DNA from: Gammaproteobacteria bacterium
Lineage (GTDB): Bacteria; Pseudomonadota; Gammaproteobacteria; Steroidobacterales; Foliamicaceae
Reading direction: 5' to 3'
DNA: 36,784 bases
NCBI GenBank assembly: GCA_009838035.1
Contig: VXSK01000026.1
Location: forward strand, 1 to 36,784
Position 1 is the first letter of the stretch. Every line of letters starts with the position of its first letter. The notes under the pieces were generated by a model that was not told the origin of the DNA, did not search any database, and worked only from the letters and a program-made list of their open reading frames with translations. Position numbers and translations under genes: made by a program. This document shows, one piece after another, positions 8,442 to 16,140 of the stretch.

Positions 8442-8813
8442 ATGACTGACAGAATCATCATTCGGGACTTGCGCGTGCGTGCGATCGTGGGAGTCAATCG
8501 CTGGGAGAAGGCTGCGCCGCAGGTGGTGGGAGTGGACCTTGAGATCGGAGCCGACGTGGCGAAGGCGGCGGAAGCCGACGAGATCGCCGCAACGGTGGAT
8601 TACAAGCGCGTGTCACGCGACATTGCGGCGCTGGCCGAAAGCCGCAGCTACGAACTGATCGAGACCATGGCGGAGGCCATCGCGTCGCTGGTCCTGGGCG
8701 AGCACGGAGCGCAATGGGTGCGCGTAACGGCCCGCAAGCCGTTCGCGCTGCGCAATGCGCGCGACGTGGGTGTGGTGATTGAACGGGGCGATCTAAAGCG
8801 CGAGGACGAGTGA
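8442..8813 (+). CDS. folB: Dihydroneopterin aldolase FolB
   Basis: FolB cleaves 7,8-dihydroneopterin to 6-hydroxymethyl-7,8-dihydropterin and glycolaldehyde in tetrahydrofolate synthesis. The 123-aa product matches the family length and has IIIRDLRVRAIVGVNRWE at the start, with the Glu near residue 22, then VDYKRV, YELIETMAEAIA with the conserved Glu, and VTARKPFALRNARDVGV with the catalytic Lys near residue 98. The stop codon overlaps the GTG start of folK (GTGA), so product flows directly to the next enzyme from a coupled operon. Confidence 0.95.
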   Translation: MTDRIIIRDLRVRAIVGVNRWEKAAPQVVGVDLEIGADVAKAAEADEIAATVDYKRVSRDIAALAESRSYELIETMAEAIASLVLGEHGAQWVRVTARKPFALRNARDVGVVIERGDLKREDE

Positions 8814-9304
8814 GCGCGGCCGTTCGCGTATTCGTCAGTGCGGGCAGCAACATCGAACCGCGCGCCAACCTGGAAGCGGCCTGTGCGGCGCTGAAGGACC
8901 ACTATCCGGACCTGGGACTCTCGCCGTTGTACGAGAGTCCGGCGGAAGGCTTCAGCGGCCCGCCGTTTCTCAACCTGGTCTTGAGCTTCCGAACGGAAGA
9001 AACGCCGGAGGAAATACTGGAAGCGCTTGCGCAACAGGAGGCGCTGGCCGGCCGCGACCGGTCCGGCGGCAAGTTCGCCTCACGCACCCTGGACCTCGAC
9101 CTGCTCCTCTACGGGGACCGCGTGGACGAAGCGCTCAAACTGCCGCACCCCGACATCGAACGCTACGCCTTTGTCCTGAAACCGCTGGCGGACCTGGCGC
9201 CCCACCTCCGCCACCCGGTCTCCGGCGTCTCCATCGCGGAGCTCTGGCAATCCTTCTCCGGTCCCCGCCACCTCCGTGAAGTCGACGGGCTGATCGAGAG
9301 TTAG
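8810..9304 (+). CDS. folK: HPPK, 6-hydroxymethyl-dihydropterin pyrophosphokinase FolK
   Basis: FolK transfers pyrophosphate from ATP to 6-hydroxymethyl-7,8-dihydropterin, the step after FolB. The 164-aa protein starts at GTG 8810 inside the folB stop. It carries SAGSNIEPRANLEAA, then FLNLVLSF, and the family signature RTLDLDLLLYG with the two Mg-binding Asp residues, followed by LPHPDIERYAFVLKPLADLAP. Its TAG overlaps the stop of the convergent aldo/keto reductase (9301-9304), leaving no room for a separate terminator. Confidence 0.96.
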   Translation: MSAAVRVFVSAGSNIEPRANLEAACAALKDHYPDLGLSPLYESPAEGFSGPPFLNLVLSFRTEETPEEILEALAQQEALAGRDRSGGKFASRTLDLDLLLYGDRVDEALKLPHPDIERYAFVLKPLADLAPHLRHPVSGVSIAELWQSFSGPRHLREVDGLIES

Positions 9305-10203
9305 ATCCAGGCGGCGATGGCCTCGCGTTGGGCGGCGTCGGGGAGTGGGCCCAGGGCGGCGCCGAGGTTGTCGACCATGTGCTTGACCTTGGTGGTGGCC
9401 GGGATGACGCAGGTCACGGCCGGGTGGCCCAGGATCCACTTGAGGAACAACTGCGCCGGGCTGTCGCAGCCCAGTTCCGCGGCAACGGGGGGCAGGTCCT
9501 TGCCGCTCGCGGACCGGAACAGCGCGCCGCGCACGAACGGACGGTTCACCATGACGGCCATGCCGCGCTCCTGCGCCAGCGGCAGCAGCCGCTGTTCGGC
9601 TTCGCGCTCGCCCAGGCTGTAGTTGAGCTGCACGAAGTCCCAGTCGGCCGCCTGCATCACGCGCTCGAAGTCCGCGAACTGCCGCGGGTTCGAGGTGGTG
9701 ATGCCCAGGTAGCGGAACTTGCCGGCCGCCTGCATTTCGAGCATGGACTCAAGATGGACCTCCCAGTCCACCAGGTTGTGGACCTGCATCAGGTCGATCC
9801 GGTCCACCCCCATCTTGTCCATCGATTCCTGCATCTGCCTGACGCCGGACTCGCGCCCCTCGGTCCAGACCTTGGTGGCGCAGAACATCGTTTCATTGCC
9901 GGCCGCCAACGGCAGCAACTCGCCCAGATGCGTTTCGGAATTGCCGTACATCGGCGAGGTGTCCACCAGCGTGCCGCCCGCGAACAGCGCTTCCAGCACT
10001 TCCACCAGCGCGGCGCGCTGATCCTCGCCGCTGACGCTGTTGAAAACGCGCGAAGTGCCCAGGCCCACGGGCGGCAGGGCTTCGCCGCTGGCAGGGATGT
10101 GGTGCATGCGGACGTCCGCGGCGCCGATCGGCGGCAGGCTGAGCGCCAGGCCGGTTGCGCCAGCGCCTATGAGTGCGTCTCTGCGGGTGATTTTCGATCT
10201 CAT
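9301..10203 (-). CDS. Aldo/keto reductase with twin-arginine signal
   Basis: A 300-aa NADPH-type aldo/keto reductase. The N-terminus MRSKITRRDALIGAGATG, followed by a hydrophobic run and an Ala cleavage region near residue 29, is a Tat-type signal, implying export of the folded, cofactor-loaded enzyme. The AKR tetrad is visible: Asp81 (VDTSPMYG), Tyr86, Lys111 (ATKVW) and His142 (MQVHN). The start is set by AAGGAG located 4 nt upstream of ATG 10203; the frame stays open far upstream, but that part is antisense or out of frame with cca. It lies 38 bp downstream of cca on the same strand, with a perfect small hairpin between them. The substrate is unknown. Confidence 0.9.
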   Translation of the reverse strand: MRSKITRRDALIGAGATGLALSLPPIGAADVRMHHIPASGEALPPVGLGTSRVFNSVSGEDQRAALVEVLEALFAGGTLVDTSPMYGNSETHLGELLPLAAGNETMFCATKVWTEGRESGVRQMQESMDKMGVDRIDLMQVHNLVDWEVHLESMLEMQAAGKFRYLGITTSNPRQFADFERVMQAADWDFVQLNYSLGEREAEQRLLPLAQERGMAVMVNRPFVRGALFRSASGKDLPPVAAELGCDSPAQLFLKWILGHPAVTCVIPATTKVKHMVDNLGAALGPLPDAAQREAIAAWI

Positions 10204-10217
10204 TACTCCTTTCCTCC

Positions 10218-10234
10218 CTTGCTTGGCCAGCAAG
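10218..10234. other. Perfect 6-bp hairpin between cca and the AKR gene
   Basis: CTTGCT (10218-10223) and AGCAAG (10229-10234) pair across a 5-nt loop. On the minus strand the hairpin lies between the cca stop and the AKR ribosome binding site. Without a T-run it is more likely a processing or translation-affecting stem than a terminator, or it has no function. Confidence 0.3.
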
Positions 10235-10241
10235 CGTTGTT

Positions 10242-11453
10242 TTAGCTGTCCGCGATGGCGGCGATGCGGCGGCGCCGTAATTCCTCGCCCAGGCGGGCGC
10301 CATCGTAGCCCTCGTCGGCCAATTTCGCACCGGACACGACGCCGGCGGCGGCAAAGGCGCGGCGGAAAACGTCCGCGGCGGGATAGGCGTCCTCGGTCAT
10401 CCCCAGGCGGCCGCGGTAGTCCGCCTCGCAGGCCACCAGGAAATCCTCCAGCAGGCTGTCGGCCCGAAATGCGCCCAGCGATTCCAGCACCTTGAGCTTC
10501 GTTTCGGGACGCAGTTCGTCGGCGCGGTGGCAGACCCCGTGGTAGCGCGCGACCTTCTCCGCCAGCGTGCGGAACCGCTTCGGCGCGCCCAGCCGTTCGC
10601 ACATTTCGCCGACCAGCCGCACGCTGGCCGCCTCGTGCCCGCTGTGCCGCGGCCAGTATTGTTCGGGCGTTACGCCCTTGCCGAGATCGTGGGTCAGCGC
10701 CGCAAACCGCACTTCGACCTTGTCCGAGAACCGGGCTGCCTGCTCGAGGACCATCATCACGTGCACGCCGGTGTCGATCTCCGGGTGCCAGCGTTTCGGC
10801 TGCGGCACGCCCCAGAGGCGGTCGATCTCGGGGAAGATCACCTTCAGTGCCCCGCATTCGCGCAACACTTCGAAGAACCGCTGCGGGGCGTCCTCGTCCA
10901 ATGCCCGAACCGTCTCCTGCCAGACCCGCTCGGGCACCAGCGCCGCCGCCTCGCCCTGCGCCACCATCTCCCGCATCAGCGCCATCGTTTCCGGGGCGAT
11001 CCCGAAACCCTGGCCATCGAAGCGGGCCGCGAATCGGGCGACGCGCAGGATCCGCACCGGATCTTCGCGAAACGCGGGCGATACGTGTCGCAGCACCTTC
11101 TCCGCGAGGTCGCGCTCGCCGCCGTAGGGGTCCACAAGGCGCCCGGCGTCGTCCCCGGCCATCGCGTTGATGGTCAGATCGCGCCGCATCAGGTCTTCCT
11201 CCAGCGTGACCTCGGGGCCGAAGTCGACCTCGAAGCCCCGGTAACCGGGGGCGGTCTTGGTTTCGCGCCGCGCCAGCGCGTATTCCTCCTGCGTCTCGGG
11301 ATGCAGGAACACGGGAAACGATCGTCCGACTTCCTTGTAACCCTGTTTGAGGAGTTCATCGGCGGTGGCCCCCACCACCACCCAGTCGCGCTCGCGCACC
11401 TCAAGCCCGAGGAGCCGGTCCCGTACCGCGCCCCCTACCAGGTATGTCTTCAT
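10242..11453 (-). CDS. cca: Multifunctional CCA tRNA nucleotidyltransferase with HD domain
   Basis: This enzyme adds or repairs the 3' CCA of tRNAs. The 403-aa protein has the class II nucleotidyltransferase head MKTYLVGGAVRD, RDWVVVGA, then MRRDLTINAMA with the flexible loop, REDPVRILRVARFAARF, and a C-terminal HD domain with HVMMVLEQAARF and LTHDLGKG, as in E. coli where that domain has phosphatase/phosphodiesterase activity. In E. coli the metal-binding pair is Asp21-x-Asp23; here residues 21-23 read Glu-Arg-Asp. It is followed after 38 bp by the AKR gene and preceded by the Do protease gene with a 33-bp gap, all on the minus strand. Confidence 0.95.
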   Translation of the reverse strand: MKTYLVGGAVRDRLLGLEVRERDWVVVGATADELLKQGYKEVGRSFPVFLHPETQEEYALARRETKTAPGYRGFEVDFGPEVTLEEDLMRRDLTINAMAGDDAGRLVDPYGGERDLAEKVLRHVSPAFREDPVRILRVARFAARFDGQGFGIAPETMALMREMVAQGEAAALVPERVWQETVRALDEDAPQRFFEVLRECGALKVIFPEIDRLWGVPQPKRWHPEIDTGVHVMMVLEQAARFSDKVEVRFAALTHDLGKGVTPEQYWPRHSGHEAASVRLVGEMCERLGAPKRFRTLAEKVARYHGVCHRADELRPETKLKVLESLGAFRADSLLEDFLVACEADYRGRLGMTEDAYPAADVFRRAFAAAGVVSGAKLADEGYDGARLGEELRRRRIAAIADS

Positions 11454-11486
11454 GGGCTCGTCCGCCGTCTGGGCGGCGGTAATCGG

Positions 11487-12923
11487 CTAGCCCCGCACCG
11501 TGATGACGACCCTGCGGTTGCCGCGGGCGATGTGGAGTACCAGCAACGACCGGTCTTCGGCCGCCGCCTTCATCTGCTCCACGTTGCGCACGTCGGTGCG
11601 GTTGACCCGGAAGATCACGTCCTCGGCCTGAATGCCGCTGTTCTCGGCGGCGCTGCCGGGCGCGATGGAATCCACCAGGACTCCGCGGTGGCCGCCTTCC
11701 TCGCCATTGACCAGCGTGGCGCCGGCCAGCGCCGGGTGGACCTCGTCGCCGCTGGAGGTCACCATGCCGCCCAGGGTGGCCTGCACCAGCTTCAGCTCGC
11801 CGTCGCTGCCAACGATCTGCAGCGTGAGCTCTTCGCCGACGGAACGCAGGCCGACGGTATTGACCAGGTCGCTGCTGCCCTCGATCTCCTTGTCGTCCAC
11901 CATGACGATCACGTCGCCCGGTTCGATTCCGGCTTCATCCGCGGCGGAGTCCGGAATGACCTCGGTGACGAAAGCGCCGACGGACGAAGCAAGGTCCAGC
12001 GCCTGGGCCACGTCCTCGCTCACGTTCTGCACGCTTACGCCCAGCCGCCCGCGCCGGATTTCGCCGAACTCCACCAACTGGCGCATGATCTCGCGCGCGA
12101 TCGAGGTCGGAATGGCAAAGCCGATGCCGATGTTGCCGCCGGAGCGCGACAGGATGTTGGAAGGAATGCCGACCAGTTCGCCGCGCATGTTCACCAGCGC
12201 CCCGCCGGAGTTGCCGGGATTGATCGACGCGTCGGTCTGGATGAAGTCCTCGATGGGGCTCGGCGCTGCCTCATTGCGGACCCGCGGGATGGATCTGCCC
12301 AGGGCGCTGACGATGCCGGAGGTCACGGTGTGGGTCAGCCCGAAGGGATTGCCGATGGCCACCACGAAGTCGCCCACCTGCACCGCGTCGGAATCGCCCA
12401 GCGGCATCTGGGTCAGGTCGTCGGCCTCTTCCAGTTCGAGCACGGCCACGTCGGTGCCCGCATCCGATCCCACCACCACGGCGGAGACGGACCGCCCGTC
12501 GCTCAGGGTCACTTCGATCTCGGACGCGTTCTGGATCACATGATGGTTGGTTAGCACCAGCCTGCGTTCGGCGTCCACGATGACGCCAGAACCCGTGGGC
12601 TGCGGCCGTGGCTCCTGCGGCTGTGGCTCCTGCGGGCGCCGCGGGCCGAAGAAGCGCTCGAAGAAGGGGTCGCCCTGGAAGGGGTTGCGGAGACTACTCC
12701 TTGGAGGGCGGGCGATGGCGATGCTCACGACCGCCGGCTTGGTGGCCTCGACCAGCGGCGCGAGGCTGGGAAAGGGCTGCCCGTCCAGTTCCAGCGGCAG
12801 CGAAGCCTGCGCCGCGCTCTCCTGGGCGTACGATGGCGTCGGCGCGCCGCCGCCAGGCAGGACGCCCGCGCCGGCAAGGACCACCGCCAGCGCCGATAGT
12901 CCGATCAGTAACCTGCGTCTCAT
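11487..12923 (-). CDS. HtrA/Do-family periplasmic serine protease with two PDZ domains
   Basis: A 478-aa envelope quality-control protease of the DegP/DegQ/MucD type. Residues 1-33 form a signal peptide with cleavage near SYA-QE, which selects ATG 12923; in-frame Met codons at 12953 and beyond would put extra charged residues in front. A Pro/Gln-rich linker (about 95-110, RRPQEPQPQEPRPQPTG) precedes the trypsin-like domain. The triad is His128 (TNHHVI), Asp158 (GTDVAVLEL) and Ser239 (NPGNSGGAL). Two PDZ domains follow, at about 290-380 (GRLGVSVQNV) and 400-478, the first followed by an acidic SSGDEVHPA linker. It diverges from nrdJ across a 255-bp regulatory gap. Which paralogue it equals cannot be decided. 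Confidence 0.94.
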   Translation of the reverse strand: MRRRLLIGLSALAVVLAGAGVLPGGGAPTPSYAQESAAQASLPLELDGQPFPSLAPLVEATKPAVVSIAIARPPRSSLRNPFQGDPFFERFFGPRRPQEPQPQEPRPQPTGSGVIVDAERRLVLTNHHVIQNASEIEVTLSDGRSVSAVVVGSDAGTDVAVLELEEADDLTQMPLGDSDAVQVGDFVVAIGNPFGLTHTVTSGIVSALGRSIPRVRNEAAPSPIEDFIQTDASINPGNSGGALVNMRGELVGIPSNILSRSGGNIGIGFAIPTSIAREIMRQLVEFGEIRRGRLGVSVQNVSEDVAQALDLASSVGAFVTEVIPDSAADEAGIEPGDVIVMVDDKEIEGSSDLVNTVGLRSVGEELTLQIVGSDGELKLVQATLGGMVTSSGDEVHPALAGATLVNGEEGGHRGVLVDSIAPGSAAENSGIQAEDVIFRVNRTDVRNVEQMKAAAEDRSLLVLHIARGNRRVVITVRG

Positions 12924-13056
12924 CTTCCTGTTCCGTGTATCAATAGATTGCATTGGCGAAGTATCCCAATTGATGCGCATATGCCGCAAACAGTCGCGCC
13001 GCGTCGGCGGCCCGCCCATCGGAAAGCGGCGATTTCATTGTAATCCAGAGCGGCTG

Positions 13057-13085
13057 TTGCAATTGCCTTTCGCGGGGGTTAAAAA
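13057..13085 (+). promoter_or_regulatory. Candidate promoter in the htrA/nrdJ intergenic region
   Basis: TTGCAA (13057-13062) and TAAAAA (13080-13085) are 17 bp apart and each match four of six consensus bases of a sigma-70 promoter, about 95 bp ahead of nrdJ. The 255-bp gap also holds an inverted repeat CTTTCCG/CGGAAAG (13139-13145, 13164-13170) just before the nrdJ ribosome binding site. I saw nothing else in it. Confidence 0.25.
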
Positions 13086-13178
13086 TTCGCTCAAGTCAGC
13101 GCTGCAATAACGCTGAATCAAGGGGATAGCGCACGCGACTTTCCGGCTTCCGCAGTCAGGGAACGGAAAGCGGAGAAT

Positions 13179-15341
13179 ATGGGGGAGTCTATGGGGCAAC
13201 CGGTCAAGCTGGCAAATATCAGCGATGACAGAGAGGAGATTTCCTTACAGCCAGCCTCCCTCGACATCTGGGATTCCAAATACCGGTTAAAGACCAAGAA
13301 AGGCGAAGTCCTCGACGAAGACGTTCACGCCACCCACGCCCGGGTGGCCCGCACCCTGGCCGAAGTGGAGCCCGAGGACATCCGCGAGAAGTGGTTCGAG
13401 TCCTTTCTCTGGGCCCTTGGCCATGGCGCGGTCCCCGCCGGCAGGATCGTTTCCAACGCCGGCGCCCAGGAGCACAAGCCCGCCACGTCCACGATCAACT
13501 GCACGGTGTCGGGCACCGTGCGCGACTCGATGAACGGCATCCTGGAGATGGCGCACGAAGCCGGGCTGACGCTCAAGGCCGGCTGCGGCATCGGCTACGA
13601 GTTCTCCACCCTGCGTCCGCGCGGGGCCTACGTGGCCGGCGCCGGCGCCTACACCTCGGGGCCGCTGTCGTTCATGGACATCTACGACAAGGTCTGCTTT
13701 ACGGTGTCGTCCGCGGGCGGACGCCGCGGCGCGCAGATGGGCACCTTCGACGTCGGCCATCCCGACGTCAAGGAGTTCATCACCGCCAAGCGCGAGGACG
13801 GGCGCCTGAGGCAGTTCAACCTGTCGCTGATGATCACCGACGAGTTCATGCAGGCCGTCGAGGCCGAGGGCGAATGGATATTGGCCTTCCCGCTGGATCC
13901 GCTGGAGGCCGAGGAGGACGAAGTCGATCTGGCCGACGGCGAAACCGTCGTCTGGCGCGACTGGCCGGTAACGGAAGGCTATATCACGGACAGGGAAGGG
14001 CGGGTGGCCTGCAAGGTCTATGGAACCCTGCCGGCCCGGGAACTGTTCGATCTCATCATGCAGTCCACCTACGACTTCGCCGAGCCCGGCTTCATCCTGA
14101 TCGACCGCGTCAACGAGATGAACAACAACTGGTACGTGGAGAACATCCGCGCCACCAACCCCTGCGGCGAGCAGCCGCTGCCGCCGTACGGGGCCTGCCT
14201 TCTGGGTTCCGTGAACCTGACCCGCTTCGTGCGCGAACCGTTCACGAAGAGGGCCTGGTTCGACTGGGACGAGTTCAACGCGGTGGTGGCGATCTTCACC
14301 CGCATGCTCGACAACGTAGTGGAGATCAATGGCCTGCCGCTCGACACCCAGGTCAGCGAAATCCTGCGCAAGCGGCGCCACGGCATGGGCTTTCTCGGAC
14401 TGGGATCGACGCTGACCATGCTGCGCATCCGCTACGGCAGCGAAGATTCCACCGAATTCACCGAGCGGGTGGCGCGCGAACTGGCCGTGACCGGATGGCG
14501 CGTGGGCCTGGAGCTGGCGCGCGAGAAGGGTCCGGCGCCGATCATGGACGAGCAGTTCGAGGTGACGCCGCAGATGCTGCGCCGCCGTCCCGAAATGGTC
14601 GAAGACGGCGTCAAGGCCGGCGATAAGCTGCCCGGCAAGGTGCTGATGGCGCGCTACAGCCGCTACATGCAGCGCGTGGCCGGCGAGGACCCCGAACTGG
14701 TCGCGGCCATCGCCGCGGACGGAGCGCGCTTTACCCACCATTCGTCGATCGCGCCCACCGGCACCATATCGCTGTCGCTGGGCAATAACGCTAGCAACGG
14801 CATCGAGCCCAGCTTCGCCCATCACTATTTCCGCAACGTGATCCGGGAAGGACGCAAGACCAAGGAGAAGGTGCCCGTTTACTCGTACGAGCTGCTGGCC
14901 TACCGCGAGCGGATCAATCCCGACGCCGGACCCGAAGCCGAGGGCGACCAGGCCTTGCCCGATTACTTCGTTACCGCCGACGACGTATCGCCGTCGGAAC
15001 ACGTCGCCATCCAGGGCGCGGCGCAGAGATGGGTCGATTCGTCCATCTCCAAGACGGCCAACGTGCCGTCGGACTACCCCTACGATCGGTTCAAGGACAT
15101 CTACATCGAGGCCTGGAAGAGCGGCCTGAAAGGCTGCACCACCTTCCGCTTCAATCCCACCGCCTTCCAGGGCGTGCTGGTCAAGGAAAAGGACCTGAAG
15201 AACACCTTCTACGTCTTCCAGCTCGAAGACGGCAGCGAGGTCAGGTTGGCCGGCGACGAGGAAGTCGAATACGACGGCCAGGTGCATACCGCCGCCAATC
15301 TCTTTGACGCACTCAAGGAAGGCTACTACGGGAAATTCTGA
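13179..15341 (+). CDS. nrdJ: Adenosylcobalamin-dependent ribonucleotide reductase, catalytic subunit NrdJa
   Basis: This class II reductase makes deoxyribonucleoside diphosphates using a cobalamin-derived thiyl radical, so it works with or without oxygen. The 720-aa protein has the N-terminal AGRIVSNAGAQ, the active-site Cys108 in INCTVSG, RRGAQMGTF, and the finger-loop motif NPCGEQPLPPYGACLLGS with Asn327, Cys329 and Glu331. APTGTISL and CTTFRFNPTA lie in the C-terminal half. It lacks the Cys-rich tail, which is supplied by the next gene 3 bp downstream, giving a two-gene NrdJa-NrdJb system like that of Pseudomonas aeruginosa. An in-frame ATG at 13191 with GGGGGAG before it is an equally good start. 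Confidence 0.95.
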   Translation: MGESMGQPVKLANISDDREEISLQPASLDIWDSKYRLKTKKGEVLDEDVHATHARVARTLAEVEPEDIREKWFESFLWALGHGAVPAGRIVSNAGAQEHKPATSTINCTVSGTVRDSMNGILEMAHEAGLTLKAGCGIGYEFSTLRPRGAYVAGAGAYTSGPLSFMDIYDKVCFTVSSAGGRRGAQMGTFDVGHPDVKEFITAKREDGRLRQFNLSLMITDEFMQAVEAEGEWILAFPLDPLEAEEDEVDLADGETVVWRDWPVTEGYITDREGRVACKVYGTLPARELFDLIMQSTYDFAEPGFILIDRVNEMNNNWYVENIRATNPCGEQPLPPYGACLLGSVNLTRFVREPFTKRAWFDWDEFNAVVAIFTRMLDNVVEINGLPLDTQVSEILRKRRHGMGFLGLGSTLTMLRIRYGSEDSTEFTERVARELAVTGWRVGLELAREKGPAPIMDEQFEVTPQMLRRRPEMVEDGVKAGDKLPGKVLMARYSRYMQRVAGEDPELVAAIAADGARFTHHSSIAPTGTISLSLGNNASNGIEPSFAHHYFRNVIREGRKTKEKVPVYSYELLAYRERINPDAGPEAEGDQALPDYFVTADDVSPSEHVAIQGAAQRWVDSSISKTANVPSDYPYDRFKDIYIEAWKSGLKGCTTFRFNPTAFQGVLVKEKDLKNTFYVFQLEDGSEVRLAGDEEVEYDGQVHTAANLFDALKEGYYGKF

Positions 15342-15344
15342 ACA

Positions 15345-16118
15345 ATGACTGATACGGCCAGGAAAATCGCCGGCAAGATCGTCGGCTACCGCGTCGAGCA
15401 ACCCGACGCTGGGGAAGCGTCCGCCGCCGAACAGCCCGCCGCCGCTCCGGCAGCGCCCGCGCAGCCCGAGCCGCCCAGGGCGCCTGCCGCGCGCCTGCCG
15501 CTCAGCGCCAGCGAGGACGGCAAGGTGGTGCGCATGCACGAGGGCCTGGAGCGCCCGGAGCGCCTGGAAGGCACAACCTACAAGGTCAAGACCCCGGTGT
15601 CCGATCACGCCATGTACGTGACCATCAACGACATCATATTGAACGAGGGCACGGCCGACGAGCGCCGGCGGCCGTTCGAGATCTTCATCAATTCGAAGAA
15701 CCTCGATCACTACCAGTGGATCGTGGCGCTGACCCGGGTCATGTCGGCCGTTTTCCGCAAGGGCGGCGACGTGGCCTTCCTGGTGGACGAGCTCAAGGCC
15801 GTGTTCGATCCGCGCGGCGGCTACTGGCAACCCGGCGGCGTCTACATGCCGTCGATCATTGCCGAGCTGGGCTGCGTGGTGGGCGATCACCTGGAGCGGA
15901 TCGGGTTCCTCGGCGAACACTCGCTGGACCCGGCCGAGCGCCGCGCGCTGGAAGTCAAGCGGCAGGACTTCGAGGACGCCCAGCGCCAGGAGGACGCCTT
16001 CGCCCGGAACTCCTTCCCCGCCGGCGCGCAGCTTTGCGGGCGCTGCCACACCGCGGCCGTCGTGATGATGGACGGCTGCCTGACCTGCCTCAATTGCGGC
16101 GATTCGAAGTGTAATTGA
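15345..16118 (+). CDS. nrdJb: NrdJb, TSCPD/Cys-rich partner of class II ribonucleotide reductase
   Basis: The 257-aa protein follows nrdJa by 3 bp. Residues 1-22 (KIAGKIVGYRV) are followed by a low-complexity Ala/Pro linker (about 23-50). The core (about 75-215) carries YKVKTPVSDHAMYVTIND, FEIFINSKNLDHYQW and SVVFRKGGD-like segments of the NrdJ C-terminal domain. The tail has six Cys in a zinc-finger-like pattern: Cys231, Cys234, Cys245, Cys248, Cys251 and Cys256 (CLTCLNCGDSKC). In fused NrdJ enzymes such a tail re-reduces the active-site disulfide. I infer the same role here in trans, forming a complex with NrdJa. Confidence 0.9.
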   Translation: MTDTARKIAGKIVGYRVEQPDAGEASAAEQPAAAPAAPAQPEPPRAPAARLPLSASEDGKVVRMHEGLERPERLEGTTYKVKTPVSDHAMYVTINDIILNEGTADERRRPFEIFINSKNLDHYQWIVALTRVMSAVFRKGGDVAFLVDELKAVFDPRGGYWQPGGVYMPSIIAELGCVVGDHLERIGFLGEHSLDPAERRALEVKRQDFEDAQRQEDAFARNSFPAGAQLCGRCHTAAVVMMDGCLTCLNCGDSKCN

Positions 16119-16140
16119 CCGCACTACGGCCGGTGTTGCC

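Noticed and set aside
12950..12958. A third copy of GCATTGGC near the htrA start
   Set aside because: An 8-mer is expected about once by chance in a window of this size, and the copy lacks the palindrome and spacing seen at 33225-33255.
12924..13178. Cobalamin riboswitch or NrdR box ahead of nrdJ
   Set aside because: I could not find the B12-box-like segment or a convincing pair of NrdR boxes; only a weak promoter and a small inverted repeat are visible.
13287..16124. A 945-codon open frame antisense to nrdJa and nrdJb
   Set aside because: It mirrors the codon bias of the GC-rich sense genes, has His/Gly/Val-rich low-quality sequence and no domain, while both sense genes have clear catalytic motifs.
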